Assembly: GCA_010015655.1 (NCBI GenBank)
Contig: ML976659.1
Location: forward strand, 594,360-658,359
Direction: 5' to 3'
Length of the DNA: 64,000 nucleotides
Source of the DNA: Bimuria novae-zelandiae CBS 107.79
Taxonomy: Eukaryota; Ascomycota; Dothideomycetes; Pleosporales; Didymosphaeriaceae
Part shown: positions 1-11,814 of the stretch, piece by piece
Position numbering within the stretch: position 1 is the first letter of the stretch
How the letters are laid out: each line of letters opens with the position of its first letter
Position numbers and translations under genes: made by a program
Notes under the pieces: generated by a model
Database searches by the model: none
What the model was told of the DNA's origin: nothing
The model's input: only the letters and a program-made list of their open reading frames with translations

Positions 1-327
1 TACTTCCCTCGCCGCAGCCCTTCTCTTCCCTCTCTAAGGGATCGCCTTAGTACTGTGGATAGACTGAGTCGCCCGTAGTCAGGGCGCTTTTTACAATAGG
101 CCTACTTAATAGCGCTATAAACGCTACGGCAAGGCTAGGCATAATAAAATAACTTATAAACTACTTATAAAAGTAGATTTTAAGTAGATTAGCCTACTAT
201 AATTTTTTATAAGTGTTTGTGCACGTTCTGTACTATTGTGTAGAGCAACGATTTTAGTAGGGTCTTGGCAGAGTGATGCACTCGCTTGCCTGATGCACTC
301 GCTTGCCTGATGCACTCGCCTGCCAGG
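1..327 (-). mobile_element. Element Z: 5' end of a pogo-like DNA transposon (minus), cut by window start
   Basis: AT-rich sequence ending at 327 beside a TA (328-329). Read on the minus strand from 327 it starts CCTGGCAGGCGAGTGCAT, then carries three 17-bp units and a stretch that matches element I (from 62601) almost base for base, including the shared CTCTGCCAAGACCC. It is therefore the 5' end of an element of the same family as I, lying in reverse orientation. Stop codons occur in all frames and no coding capacity remains. The first 80 bases are less AT-rich and I do not recognise them. Confidence 0.7.
274..324. repeat. Three tandem 17-bp units in the terminal repeat of element Z
   Basis: Units at 274-290, 291-307 and 308-324 read TGATGCACTCGCTTGCC; the last has one change (T to C). 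The related element I at 62601 has a single copy of the same unit. Terminal repeats of elements A, B, C, D and E show a direct repeat with the same 17-bp period but different sequence. Confidence 0.9.
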
Positions 328-329
328 TA

Positions 330-463
330 CGTTAGAGAGCCCTCTACTAGAAATTCTCGTAATAATATCTTTTGTTAGTGGCTCTATAGCCTCAGGGAGC
401 TGGCTGAGGTTTTGGTGTTGGGTGTGAATTGAGCGGACCTGCGCACTGACCATGCCAACACGG
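330..463 (+). mobile_element. Element Y: 3' end fragment of a pogo-like transposon
   Basis: Contains the 3' subterminal signature seen in the other pogo-like elements: an ATTCTCGTAATAAT block (353-366) followed by CTATAGCCTCA (384-394) and TTTTGGTGTTG. It ends at 463 against the TA (464-465) that also starts element A; read inward on the minus strand it begins CCGTGTTGGCATGG, like a terminal repeat. The rest of the element is interrupted by Z at TA 328-329 or lies outside the window. Confidence 0.6.
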
Positions 464-975
464 TACCGATTCTTGGCAGTGCGTGCACGCCATCACTGCG
501 TGCACGCGCGGCCCTACAACACTAAAACTTTAATCCCTTGCATCTCTACTAATATAGATCTAATTAACGCCGCGCTTACGGCAATCTAATTACGTAAACT
601 AAAAAAAGAACTTATATACTAAAAATATATAAATTTATTTAGTATTAATTAGTCTACTTTATTTTAAAAATACTAAAGTATTACGCGCTTACATGTAGAC
701 GCCTAAAAATAATAACGTAACTTTAGCTATAAGTAGGAGGTAGAGCTCTTATAGTATATTAAAATACTTACTAAACGTGGCCTGCTATCTATACGCTAGA
801 TAATCTAGGTTAATTAATTCACCGTACGTAATAAGGAATTCTTAATATCTTAATAAACTATTAGTATTAATTGTAATCGCCACGCAGCTAATTCCCTATA
901 TAAATATAAGCTCTACTTTAGCCTCCTACGTGATAAAATCGCCTAGTATCTAATCGAGGCCCGGGATACGTATAA

Positions 976-1246
976 TATGGATGAGAAAGGCTTTATGATT
1001 GGTATCACCTCCAGGTCAAAGAGGATCTTCGATCGGCCTCTATAGGAGGCCCACGCTGTGAGGCAGGCTATTCAGGATGGTAACCGTGATTGGATATCAC
1101 TGATCGCCTGTATCTGCGCGGATGGGACTACCCTAGACCCAGCCCTTATCTATTGGTCTATCTCTGGCAACATACAATCGACGTGGATAAAAGATATAGA
1201 ACCTAATTATAATTACACCTTTATTACTTTATCTAAGTCTAGCTAG
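976..1246 (+). pseudogene. Remnant of pogo-like DDE transposase (element A)
   Basis: Only the middle of the transposase is readable. An NMDEKGF block (from 976) and SKRIFDRPL are followed after a stop by an open stretch (1058-1246) with ACICADGTTLDPALIY. This is the DDE_1 endonuclease region typical of fungal CENP-B/pogo-like transposases, and element C carries nearly the same words at 21587-21787. The N-terminal helix-turn-helix and the C-terminus are broken by stops that fit RIP. Not functional. Confidence 0.85.
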
Positions 1247-1578
1247 AGCAATAATTATATTAGGCTAGTATAATTAAAGTAGGTATTTAATTACCTAATA
1301 AAATAAAACTCTAGGAGATATTAATTATTAATTATTAATAATTATAGATTTTACCTTATTATAGACTTTATTAATTACTATAACTATAATAGGATCCTCT
1401 TAGCTATCTATTTACCTTATATAACCTATACGCTGTAGCCTCTTAATATATTTATATTTAAGCTTCTATTAATAGCGTATTTAAATAAGCTTATAGCATT
1501 TATTTATACTAGCTAAGGCCTACTTTTTATTACTATAAGAGACTTCTATCTACTATTTTAAAAGGCCTAGAGTAATAT

Positions 1579-2030
1579 TGTTATGAGGCTCTCACACCTT
1601 GTTCCGATCCGGGTTAGGGCGGTAAGGTATCGTGGTGCTTCACGGATTATTTAGTGGTACAAGTTGATGCGACACTTAGCGCGGCTAGATAATCTAATCT
1701 TATAATAAATAAGATAACTATCAGTCTGTATAGGAGAACGTACTCGCACAGAAGATATATAAGTTAACTACGAGGAAGGAAACAACAATAGGAAAGTCGC
1801 CACACTATATACTAGCCTATTCCTTCTTCGTAGTCCCGCCAAGGCCCTGTAGTCCCAGGGACTACGGTAGTCCCATGGGACTTCCCTTTATGCGGGACTT
1901 CGTTACGTGACTGCTAACTAAGCTGCCCCGCGCCCCGTTAGGTCCCGTTAACTCTGCTACTTTGTCAACAATTACTCTCTTGGCGTAATTGTATGGCTTC
2001 TTCATCCTTGTGGGGTTCGTGGTCGTAACA
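1579..2030 (-). mobile_element. Solo LTR (TGTTA...TAACA family), minus orientation, inside element A
   Basis: 452 bp beginning TGTTATGAGG and ending GGTCGTAACA, with a perfect 5-bp target duplication AATAT at 1574-1578 and 2031-2035. Its reverse complement aligns with the copies at 53908-54353 and 63711-64000. It is GC-balanced compared with the AT-rich host element and contains palindromic GGGACTA/TAGTCCC motifs around 1840-1890. With no internal domain between two LTRs, it is best read as a solo LTR left by recombination. Confidence 0.9.
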
Positions 2031-3154
2031 AATATAATAAAGTCCTAATTAATACTTAGCGCCTTTAAAACTACTAGTATATTATTACTTAATTTAACAA
2101 GAATCCTTAATAGGTTTAATTAATTAATATTAACTAATTAAAAAATATTTAATAGTAATACGTTAGCCCTTAGCGTATTAGATTAATAAAAAATTAATTA
2201 ACTTCTAAAAGCTATTATTAACGTAAGAGGTAATAATTAGGCTAAGTAACTAAGCTAAACTATATACTATATTACTATCTAAAAACTACTCTTAGAAGAT
2301 AAAAATAAGTACCTATAAAAGGCCTTAGTAACTAAGAAACGCTACTCTAAAAAAGATAGGCTTTTACCCCTTAATTAGAGTAATAGCTATTATAATAAAG
2401 TAATATTTTAGTTACTTTGTAGCGTATAAAGGGCCTATAATTATTAATACTAACTTAATTAAGATAAGGAGCAGAAATAGCGTTAAAAAGCTAATTAGAT
2501 AGAGGTCTATAAGGCTAATTAATAGCTTAAGGCCTAATTACTTTATAAAAAGTATATTACTTATATAATTAATAAAAAGGCGCGCGCATAGTAAAAAGCT
2601 AATATAGCTTTATAAAAATACTTTAATTACAAAGTTTATAGGGCCTAAAAATAACACTAATAGTTAATTAAAATTACTTAATTAGCTCTTAAAAAGCCCT
2701 TAATACTATAAAAATTGGTTATTAGGCCCGCGTAGGCCCTTAGTAGAGGTGTCGATCTAGATAGGGTAGCATTATTAGCATTAACACTATTAACGCGCAA
2801 GGGCCGCCTAATTAGAATACTAAGTAGATATTAATAATCTAAGTAGATAGATATTATCTATAGGCCTTAGCGACTTTAACACCATAAAATCTCGCGATAA
2901 TTGACTTTGTGGGCGTCTCTACAGCCTCATATTACGGGGCCAGATTTTGGTGTTGCGCGTGCACGCAGTGATGGCGTGCACGCACTGCCAAGAATCGGTA
3001 AAGGCTTGGCAGTCGCGGCCCGCAAGTCGCGTCCACGTCGCGTCCCTCTGCGGTCGTGCAGCATCGCCCACGACGCCTCCAAGACCATGTCTTGATTGCC
3101 TCTCCGCTACGCACAAACTCGTCGCACCTCCCATAGGTGCACACCGGCGCCAAC

Positions 3155-6100
3155 ATGGGCTACATCAAGCACATCACCATCCAGGGCTTCAAGACATATA
3201 AGGACCAGGTCAAGACCGAGTCGTTCTCGCCCAAGACCAACGTCATTGTCGGTCGCAATGGCGCGGGCAAAACCAACTTCTTCTCGGCGGTGCGCTTCGT
3301 GCTGGGCGACGACTACGAGAACATGAACACGCAAGAGCGCTCGGCGCTGCTGCATGTGCGTTCACTCCGCCAAGACATTGCGTGGCTCCGCTAACAGACG
3401 CAGGATAAATCGAGCGGCAAGGTACAGTCGGCCTTTGTCGAGATCGTCTTCGACAACAGCGACGGCCGCTTCCACAATGGCGGCAAGCCCGAATTCACCC
3501 TCCGACGCACCATCGGCATAAAGAAGGACGAGTACTCAATGGACCGGAAGAACTCGACCCGGCGCGAGGTCAACGAGATGCTCGAAGCGGCCGGCCTGTC
3601 GCGCTCGAACCCTTTCTACATCGTGCCCCAGGGCCGCGTGGCCTCCCTCACCAACATGAAGGACGAGCAGCGGCTGAACCTGCTCAAGGAGATCTCGGGT
3701 TCTAGCGTGTACGAGAAGCGCCGCACAGACAGTCTGAAGCTAATGAACGACACGGACAAGTCGTGCGAGCGCATCGACGGCCTCGTCGACGACATCAACG
3801 CGCGTCTGGGCGAGTTGGAAGGTGAGAAGACGGAGCTCGAGGCCTACAACAAGAACGACCGCGAGCGCCGCGCCATCATGCACACCTTGAACACGCGCAT
3901 CGAAGAGCGCCTGGAGGCGGATATCAACAAAATAGAAGTGCGGAGACACAACGGAGCGGCCGATGTGGACAACCAGAAGGCTGTGTTTGTGCAAAATGAG
4001 CTAGAGATGGGCGAGATTGCGGACCGCGTCACCGAGCTGAAGAGCGAGATCGAGCTGTTGACGCAAGAACGTGCCCGACTGGAAGATGACCGCTGGAAAG
4101 CCTCGAAACAAAAGGCAGCCATCGAGCTGGAGCTCAACGATCTTACCGAGGGGCAACCGACCGCGAAGCAGAGCCAGAAACGGCGCGACAAAGAGCTGGC
4201 TGTGGTGCGCGAGGACATTGCAGCACGCGAAAGCGAGTTGTCAACGCTACTACCGAAGTACACGTCGAAGAAGGAAGAGGAGGACAGTGTCAGCTCCCAG
4301 CTTGCCGAGGCTAAAGGGCAGCAGAAACGCCTCTTCGACAAGCAAGGTCGTGGCGCACAGTACACCAACAAAAGGCAGCGAGACGATGCTCTGCGGAAGG
4401 AGATTGACGGCATCACGATGCAACTGGCGACGCGCAAGTCCGTGCAGATGCAGACTGACGACGACATCAAGGAGATCCGAGAGGACATTGAAAATCTGGA
4501 GACAGAAATCGCTGACTTGGAAACCAACCTCTCCCACGAAGACGACAATACCGTCGGTCACGGAGAGGCAGTTCAGAAGGCCAAGGACGCTCAACAAGCG
4601 CTGCTCGACCAGCAGTCGAATCTTAACCGAGAGCAATACAGACTGCATTCGCAGGTGCAAAACCTGGGTACACAGCTTCGGTCTGCACAGAACAACTTCT
4701 CCCACTTGATAGACCACGCCACTAGTCGAGGTCTAGAGACTCTGCAACGCTTGAAAGAGAAGCACAACCTGACAGGCATCTACGGTACAGTGGCCGATCT
4801 AGTCCAAGTTCCGGGTCCCTACAAGATCGCCGCTGAAATCGCCGCTCAAGCATCCTTATTCCATGTAGTATGCGACAACGACGACACCGCAGCCAAGGTG
4901 ATTACGCTGCTCAACAAAGAGAGGGGTGGCCGTCTTACTTTCATGGCGTTGAATCGTGTCAACCCGCGGCCTACGCAGATTCCACAGACTGCAGACGCGC
5001 AGCCATTACTACCAAAGCTCCGGTACGAGCAGAAGTATGAGAAAGCGATCAAGCATGTCTTCGGTAGGGTTGTCGTCTGCCCCGAGCTAAGCATCTGTCA
5101 GAGTCTCGTTAGGACACATGAAGGAGTAGTTGCCCTCACACCAGACGGCGACCGAGCCCATCGGAAAGGTGGATATCACGGCGGATACTTCGATCCTAGC
5201 AAGTCAAAGATTGATGCATACAACAAAGTGGCCGACCTGAGAGGCCAGCTTGAAGCCCTTCAGACGCGAGAAGCTGAGATCCAGACCGAGCTGGAGAACC
5301 TTCGGCAGCAAATCACAGCTGCGGCGAGTGCGGTTCGCAAGGCCGAATACCAGAAGAACCACGCAGAAGACAGCTACATCCCAATGAGGCAGCAGCTGCG
5401 CGCCAAGCAAGCAGAGTTACAGCAGAAGAGGGATCGGCTGGAACGTTTCGAACGGACCGCAACACAGATCGCACAGCAGCTCAACATCCTTGGCAGCCAG
5501 CAAAGTGACTTGGAGGCAGAACTTGCTTCCGACTTCAAGAAAGCACTGACCAAGGATGAGGAACAGCAGCTGCAATCCCTCAGCGGCACCATACGAGAAT
5601 TGAACAAGCAGCTCTGCGAACTCACAGCACAACGATCTGAATTGGAAACCCGAAAAGCGGAAATCGAGGTGGAGCTTCGTGAGAGCCTTCGACCAAGGCT
5701 TCACCAGCTTCTAGCTCAGCAGGATGGTACCACCGGTGGCGGAAACCAGTCATCTCGGCTGAAAGAGGTCCAACGGCAACTGAAGGCTGTCGATAAGACG
5801 ATCGCGGATCTCGACCGGCAAATTCAGGAACTCGACACACAACGCGACGATGCGAACAACCAACTAACAGAGTTGGAAATATCGCGGGCCGAGAAGGAGA
5901 CCGTCAACCGCAAGATTGCCAAGGCTATTGAGAACTATCAAGGCAACTTGGACAAAAACATGCAGAAGCGCGCCGAATTGAAGAAACAATTGGAAGAGGT
6001 GCAGCGAGATATTCGCGACCTTGGCACACTGCCAGAAGACATCTACCGCCGATACGTCAAGTGGTCTGAAGACAGAGTAAGTCTGCCCCTATCGCTCTGA

Positions 6101-6896
6101 AAGACCTTCCGCTAACACGTTCCAGCTCGCCAGCGAACTCGAAAAGGTCAACAAAGCCCTCCGCAAGTTCAAAAACGTCAACAAGAAAGCTTTTCAACAA
6201 TATGAGGATTTCACCAAGAAGCGCGAGCAGCTTATCCATCGCCGTGGTGAGCTCAACACCTCGCGCCAATCCATCGAGAACCTCATTGAGGTGCTCGACC
6301 AGCGCAAGGACGAAGCCATTGCTCGCACCTTCAAACAAGTCTCAAAGTACTTCGCTGAAGTCTTCGTGCAGCTCGTACCCGCGGGCAAAGGCCGTCTCAT
6401 CATCCAGCGGCGGTCGGATCGTGAGGCGCGTCGCGGCGACGATGATGAGGGTGAAGATCGTCCGGCCCACAATAGCGCGAGCGTAGAGAACTATACAGGC
6501 GTTGGCATCGCCGTGTCCTTCAACTCGAAACACGATGAACAGCAGCGCATCCAGCAGCTTTCCGGTGGGCAAAAAGCACTGTGCGCGCTCGCCCTTGTGT
6601 TCGCGATCCAACAATGCGATCCCGCGCCCTTCTACCTCTTCGACGAGATCGACGCAAATCTCGATGCGCAGTATCGCACCGCGGTCGCGGAGATGCTGAG
6701 GAAGTTGAGCGGCAAGGGAGGCGAGAGCGGAGAAGGCGGCGGTCAGTTCATCTGCACGACGTTCAGGCCGGAAATGGTGCAGGTTGCGGATAAGTGTTAT
6801 GCGGTGAGCTTTGTGAATGCAAGCAGTAGGATTGAGATCTTCAATCGGGAAGGCGCGTTGGACTTTGTGGAGATGAGTCAGAGGCCTGCAGCTTAG
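3155..6896 (+). CDS. SMC3: Cohesin subunit SMC3, 1214 aa, three exons
   Basis: Exons 3155-3355, 3404-6076 and 6126-6896; introns of 48 and 49 bp, with phase kept throughout. SMC3 pairs with SMC1 to form the cohesin ring that holds sister chromatids in the nucleus. Visible features: Walker A GRNGAGKT (residues 33-40), the adjacent lysines K107-K108 matching the Eco1-acetylated pair, two long coiled-coil arms, a hinge at about 525-665 (GIYGTVADL to YHGGYFD), the LSGGQ signature near 1102 and Walker [13 protein letters not shown] near 1130. Length is normal for the family. The start was chosen because [18 protein letters not shown] is the conserved N-terminus; an in-frame GTG upstream is not needed. 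Walker A reads GRNGAGKT rather than the commoner GSNGSGKS. Element A ends about 155 bp upstream. Confidence 0.97.
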
Positions 6897-8344
6897 AGTG
6901 GGTACTAGCAGGTGAAAGGTGCTCCTGTGTTGTGATTACGATGGGACGTATGGATCTTTCGGGAGGACGAGATGGATCGATCCTCCTGCGAATGTTGTTT
7001 CTGTTTTTAATGGCGTGCTTTGCTTTTCATGTGGCTATGTTTATGGATAAGAGAGTCTACGTACGTGTATGACATAGGGGTGCGACGTGGTATACCAATG
7101 GTTCAATGGGGTACTGGTCTACCTTCGTTATTCTGTCCCATAATCCTTTAATCGCACTTCTGCACGGCGTGAGTGCCATTCCTGCTCATGTCGACGAGAT
7201 GAATCAGACCTCTACCTTCGTCAGGTCGTCCGTGGGGCGGAACCGCGGGAGGTGATCAAATGTCCCGGTGAGCAACAGTGCAAGGCCCGCTAGTACGGTT
7301 CACCCGGGGTGAAATTGCGATGTCTCTAGAGATGCCATGGTCCGGCTATTCCGACAGAGAAGCGGCAAGACGGCGGCGAGAAGGCTCGTGGCACGATGCA
7401 GGCGGGATCTTTTCGAAAAGCGTCAGAGCAGTTATGGCATCCATAGCACAAGTTCGGAGATGAGCGTGTCGACTACAAGGATCCATACAATAGCTACCAA
7501 GCGTGCGGTATACATGCAGTGGAAATGACTAGGGCGCAGCACCACGACTGTGCCGCGAAACCAAATGTTACACTGCATTTCGCCAAAGGAGGGTCGACAC
7601 GCGAAGACGCTTCTACCTGTGGTCGTACGCATGTACAGTGGCATGGAGGGTGAGTCTGCCAGAAGCTTGCGCTCTGTGCAAGCTCACAGTTAGGCCGAAC
7701 CAATGGAAAAAGCGGCAAGGTGGCATTGATGCCTGGGTGTCGTACATGCAGGACGTCCATCATGCTGCCTGTGTTCTTGTGCTCTTGTGCAATATATACG
7801 TAGAGTAAGGCTGTGAACACCGTATTCTTGTTGCCGTCGATGTGCACTTGCCTGTCTTTCCTGAAGTCAGATTTCAGAGACTGGAAAGAAAGGTATGCTT
7901 AACTAAGTCATCTCGTTTACTTAGTGCCTAAATCTGTGTGCAGTTGTCATCGACGAAGAGGGCGGTCACGACAGCCGACCATTGCACAGCCATGCGGCCC
8001 GACCCGGTCCGACCTGCCAGCAGACAACTAGGCAGCAGCGCAACCTCATTACTACACCATCAGCCTCGCCGCTCTTTAAGCTTTGTATCGTTCCAATTGG
8101 ACAAGCAGCAGAGTACTCAGATCTGGAGTCAAACGGAATGATTTCTAATGAAGGAGGAATGCTGATTTGCGCCTCCACTTGGTAGTAGAGTTAGTTAGCT
8201 ATGGCGATTAGATTAATGTGCAGTTAAATGGAGAGCGTCTGCTTACAAGGCTTATTCGTGTTCATGTATAGCTAGTCAGCAGTATCAGACTACGTGCCAC
8301 TCCCGACATCATTCGGCTATGATGTCTTCATTGAGATAGCAGCC
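6897..8344. other. Intergenic region between convergent SMC3 and MFS genes
   Basis: About 1.4 kb of GC-balanced unique sequence between two genes that point at each other. Short open frames (for example around 7278-7528) show no recognisable domain or conserved start. No tRNA or repeat seen. It must contain both 3' untranslated regions. Confidence 0.6.
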
Positions 8345-9714
8345 TCAGTCAAGTGTCTGTCTTGCTGTACCTCTCGGCTTCAACTGTGAAAATATCGTCC
8401 ACACAAAGAGCGCAATGCACGCGAATATCAAAATGACCCATCTGAACACCCCAATGCCCAGCCCTTGCACAACAGCACCAATGCCAAATGGCAACGCTGC
8501 AGCACCAATCTGGCCGATTGATGCTACAAAGGAAACTGCGGCAACGTGTAGCTCCCGTAGTAACAGCTCCGACAACACAACCACTCCAGACGGAAATAGA
8601 GGGCCCATGACAAAGCCAGCAATCATCATCGCCAAGATAGACACGATAAGCGAGCTGACAAGCGCAAAAATCAGTAACAGCCCAATAGCGCATGAGAGGT
8701 ACATAGCAGCTGCGCGACGCACGCCGATCCGATCCGTCATGTAACCGAGGGTGAGACGTCCTACGGCCATTCCTCCCCAGAATCCAGAAGAAGAAAGACT
8801 AGCTATAGAGACGGAAGCGTGACGGGAGCGGGTCATGAAGGATACAACCCAACCCGAGATGGCTGCCTCGATCCCCACGTAAGTGAGGAAGTAGCTAGCG
8901 GAGAACCAGGTTCCCGGGTGCTTGAAGATTTCTTTGGAGGACGTGCTAGATTGTTCCAGGATCATGTGATTATTTGATTGGCGGTACCGGGATGCGTCTT
9001 CGCGTCTGAAAGCAGCCATGAGTATGATAAGTTCCAGTATCGACACGCCGGCCTGAGGGAAGGTTAGTTGGCTATGTGGGAAGGAACTGGGACCGATGAA
9101 CGCACAAGAACATAGTACCACTCCCACCACGGTCTCGCTGTCCTCGCAATCCACAGTCCTGTAGCAAAAGGACCAACGGCGGCTCCAGCACTGTAGCTCC
9201 CATGCAACAGACCACTCACTACATTCGCCCTCTCCAGTCCACCGGCCCAAGCACACCAGCTCCCATCCACCAGGCCAACACCCATTGCATTCACCACAAA
9301 TGCAACCAGTACCAACGGAAATGGTGGATGTGCAGCAATTCCCACAGCGGCTAGCGTGTGCAGAACCGGCCCGATTACTGCAATGCCTCGCTGACCAAGC
9401 AAGGAGTGAATTGAAGCATTGGAGGGCGAAGCCAGCACATATCCAACGGGTCCACAGAGGAAGATGAACGATACATGTAGATCGGTCAGACCGTAGTGAT
9501 GGGATATCGGTGCGAGAAGAACTCCAATTGATGCAGTGAAGAGGCCAGTAACCATGAAACAGAACGTGGTCGACGCGATGCGGAAGTTGACACTCCTCGA
9601 CAGTGGAAATGCTTTAGCTGCTGCATCGCTATCCTGTGCGGTAGGAAGATTGGTGACATCTTCGGTTGCCGCATCGAGAAGACGCGTGGTCTTAGTAGCC
9701 TGTGGTGAGGCCAT
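8345..9714 (-). CDS. Major facilitator superfamily transporter, 438 aa, two exons
   Basis: Exons (minus) 9714-9106 and 9052-8345 with a 53-bp intron (donor GTGCGT, acceptor CTCAG) that joins in phase across WWEWYY and AGVSILEL. Start ATG at 9714 gives MASPQATKTTRL. The protein has a short polar N-terminus and then about twelve hydrophobic segments with a central polar loop (about 215-245). The second half includes GGMAVGRLTLGYMTDRIG, resembling the MFS loop motif between helices. The overall pattern resembles fungal MFS proteins of the BSC6/fucose-permease-like group, so a plasma-membrane solute carrier is likely; the substrate cannot be told. It converges with SMC3. Confidence 0.9.
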
Positions 9715-10074
9715 GGCTAGGGCAGACGCTGTGTGCGTTGTAAGGTGGAAGTGACTAGCTGCGCGATTCAAAGAACATAAATAAAGTTGTAAACGTTGAT
9801 GCTGATGGGCGAGGTTGAGTTGAGATAGGAGGGTACCCGAGGCCCAAGGTGCCCAATGTCATTGATACTTTGGGATGGGTCCAGCCAATCACAATGGGTC
9901 AACCTGAAGCCCTGGCAACTTCATCCTCACAACTGAGAAGATGTGAGGATTTGTCTAATCTCCCATTTTAATTCACAGATCTGTAAAAGCGATGAAGATC
10001 TAATCATGAAGTTTGTGGAGCAGCACCTCAGTCCTCGGCCACAAGTGATTGCGACCTCGGGGGTAGAGTGCGGA
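9715..10074. other. Upstream region of the MFS gene and 3' flank of the split membrane-protein gene
   Basis: 360 bp, GC-balanced. The minus-strand MFS gene starts at its left edge and the minus-strand C-terminal pseudogene fragment ends at its right edge, so it holds the promoter of the first and the 3' end of the second. No further gene is visible. Confidence 0.5.
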
Positions 10075-10466
10075 CTAGTCCCGCTCCCTGCCCTTTCCTT
10101 CGCCCACCTCATCAACACCGTCGACTCTATGGTATTTGACATCCGATCCTCCCTTTGTGCTCTTTTCCTCTGCCCTGCCATTTCCTTTCTTCCACCCATC
10201 AGGACCCAATGTGAAGTTTTGTCTATCATCACCCCCAAGCGGGCCCGCCGTCATCAGTACCCCGGCAGACGTCTGTTCAAGCACTAACCGCAGGTAGCGC
10301 GGACTCGCAGGCCCAAGTATCGCCAACAAAATTGACGAGATCATAATCAAGGACGCAAGCGCCAGCGCCAGGATGCTGTAAACGTAGTGAAATCGGATTC
10401 TCCGCTCGTACGTTGTAACAAGAGGCGCCGAAGCCTGAGAGCGAGTCTGTGCCGTTGAAACGGAAG
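10075..10466 (-). pseudogene. C-terminal part of a host membrane-protein gene split by transposons
   Basis: The minus strand encodes one clear transmembrane segment, ending in YSILALALASLIMISSILLA, followed by LGPASPRYLRLVLEQTS and a charged tail ending at 10075. Next to the break a second frame reads FRFNGTDSLSGFG, which continues the reading of the N-terminal part (KTVAFR) at 25.75 kb. The heptamer ACGGAAG lies beside both breaks (10460-10466 and 25747-25753). This is therefore the 3' end of the gene whose 5' part is 25747-27262, with about 15.3 kb of transposons between. The frame changes between FNGTDSL and the membrane segment, so an intron or an indel also lies here. Function unknown. 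Confidence 0.75.
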
Positions 10467-10579
10467 CAGGGTGTCCAACGTACCGTGCCCGACGGGCTCG
10501 TGCACCGCGCGGGCTCGTGCACCACCCCACCAAACAACGCGTCCATCTCGACTTTTTCAACACGCGATAACTACACCAC

Positions 10580-11392
10580 CATGGCACCAATTAACGAGGC
10601 AATTGCAGATTTGGAATCGCGTGAAGCTGGCGATAATTTCAGTATCTAGGGTATCGCGAAAAAATATGGTGTATCGCATTCAACACTTAGCCAAAGGTGG
10701 AACCACCAGACAGGCCCTCGGGCAGCCGGGTACGCCACGCAACAACTACTCAGCCTATAACAAGAGGAGGGACTCGTAGAGTATATTAGAGGGCTTATGG
10801 CTCGTGGGCTACCTCCTACGAGAGCTATAATACAAAATTTCGCGTCTAATATATTAAAAAAGCATGTCGGAGAGGGCTAGGTTTCGCGTTTTATTAACCG
10901 CAACTATGACTATCTTATCTCTAAATAGAGCGCTGGCATGGACGTTATACGCTACTAGGCTAACTTACGACGTAAGTACAAGTTGTACTTTAACCTCCTG
11001 CATTATAAGATTGTTTAGTATAAGGTAGAGCCTTGTAATACCTATAATATGGATAAAAAGGGCTTTATAATTAGTATTATAGGACGCTTAAAATAGGTGT
11101 TTAGTTAGCTTTAATAAGAGGAAAAGAAGGTCTGAATAGCGCTTTAAGATAGCTCTCGAAAGTGGGTAATAGTTATAGCAACTATTAGAGCAGATGGGAG
11201 TGTTTTATCGCCAACCCTTATATACTCGTTAGCTAACTGCACACTTTAAGCCTTATAGGTAGCTTAAATTAAAGCAGGAAAGCATAGTGTGTTTGTAAGC
11301 TCCTCACTAACAGGATAGACGAATAATAATATTAGATTAGCCTAGTTAGAGCAGGTTTTCGACCGCGAAACAAAGTAAAAAGCACGCCTTAG
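10580..11392 (+). pseudogene. N-terminal half of pogo-like transposase, element B
   Basis: ATG at 10580 starts MAPINEAIADLESREAGDNF, then IAKKYGVSHSTLSQRW, a CENP-B/pogo-type helix-turn-helix in the usual N-terminal position. A TAG at about 10648 stands where Gln (CAG) is expected, the change RIP makes. Further stops follow; an NMDKKGF block near 11047 marks the start of the DDE domain. The frame is then cut by the retrotransposon at 11393. Confidence 0.85.
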
Positions 11393-11814
11393 TGTTAAGT
11401 CTAATAGGGTAGCTAATCCCTGAGAGGCTAAGGTTGGTTCTTGGGCAGGAGTGGTGGCGATAGGACGAGGGGTCTTAATAGCTTGCGCGTATCAAAAGGG
11501 TGTTAGTATTAAAGGTGTGTATAGCATAATTAAATCAACAAAGTTGCTTATTCAGATCCAAACGATAGATTGATAAACAGGTTGAACACAAGGTGGAAGA
11601 GTCCATCCTCATGTTCCTATATACTTAGCATGCTCGACTTGCTCGACTCGAGCAGAGCGAGCACAGCCTTGGCCTTATGCACCTGCTCGACTTGCTCGCT
11701 TCGAGCGCTTTGAGCAGTCACGTGACCTGCCTATTGCTGTGCCACTATTGGCTCCCATAAGACCTTGTCCGTCTCAGAATGTTAGCCTGGTGATGCTAAA
11801 TACAGATCCTAATA
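11393..11814 (-). repeat. 3' LTR of the Ty3/gypsy element, 422 bp
   Basis: Nearly identical to the right LTR apart from scattered transitions and lacking one 53-bp tandem unit (hence 422 against 475 bp). Contains clustered GCTCGA/TCGAGC motifs and a GTCACGTGAC palindrome (11717-11726). Confidence 0.93.

Larger units (their letters stand above)
466..2998 (+). mobile_element. Element A: RIP-damaged pogo-like DNA transposon with 44-bp perfect terminal inverted repeats
   Basis: The inverted repeats at 466-509 and 2955-2998 match base for base, starting CCGATTCTTGGCAGTG, and are flanked by TA duplications (464-465, 2999-3000). Each repeat holds GCGTGCACGC twice, 17 bp apart (481-490, 498-507). 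The element is 2533 bp; subtracting the 452-bp solo LTR inside it and its 5-bp duplication leaves 2076 bp, close to elements B, C and E. The interior is AT-rich with many stops. It lies immediately upstream of SMC3, with its 3' end about 155 bp from that start codon. TA duplication and the DDE-type fragment fit the pogo branch of Tc1/mariner. Confidence 0.93.

Noticed and set aside
274..324. Short regularly spaced repeats as a CRISPR array
   Set aside because: Units are directly adjacent without spacers, inside a eukaryotic transposon end.
154..453. 99-codon minus-strand open frame
   Set aside because: Spans two transposon ends (Z and Y) and the 17-bp tandem repeat, which is why it stays open; no domain.
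3401..3412. Alternative SMC3 acceptor six bases earlier (after CTAACAG)
   Set aside because: It would add two residues after LLH and make the segment longer than in the family; the acceptor at 3403 gives the usual length.
3844..4548. 234-codon antisense frame inside SMC3
   Set aside because: Ser-rich shadow of the coiled-coil coding strand; the sense frame is unmistakably SMC3.
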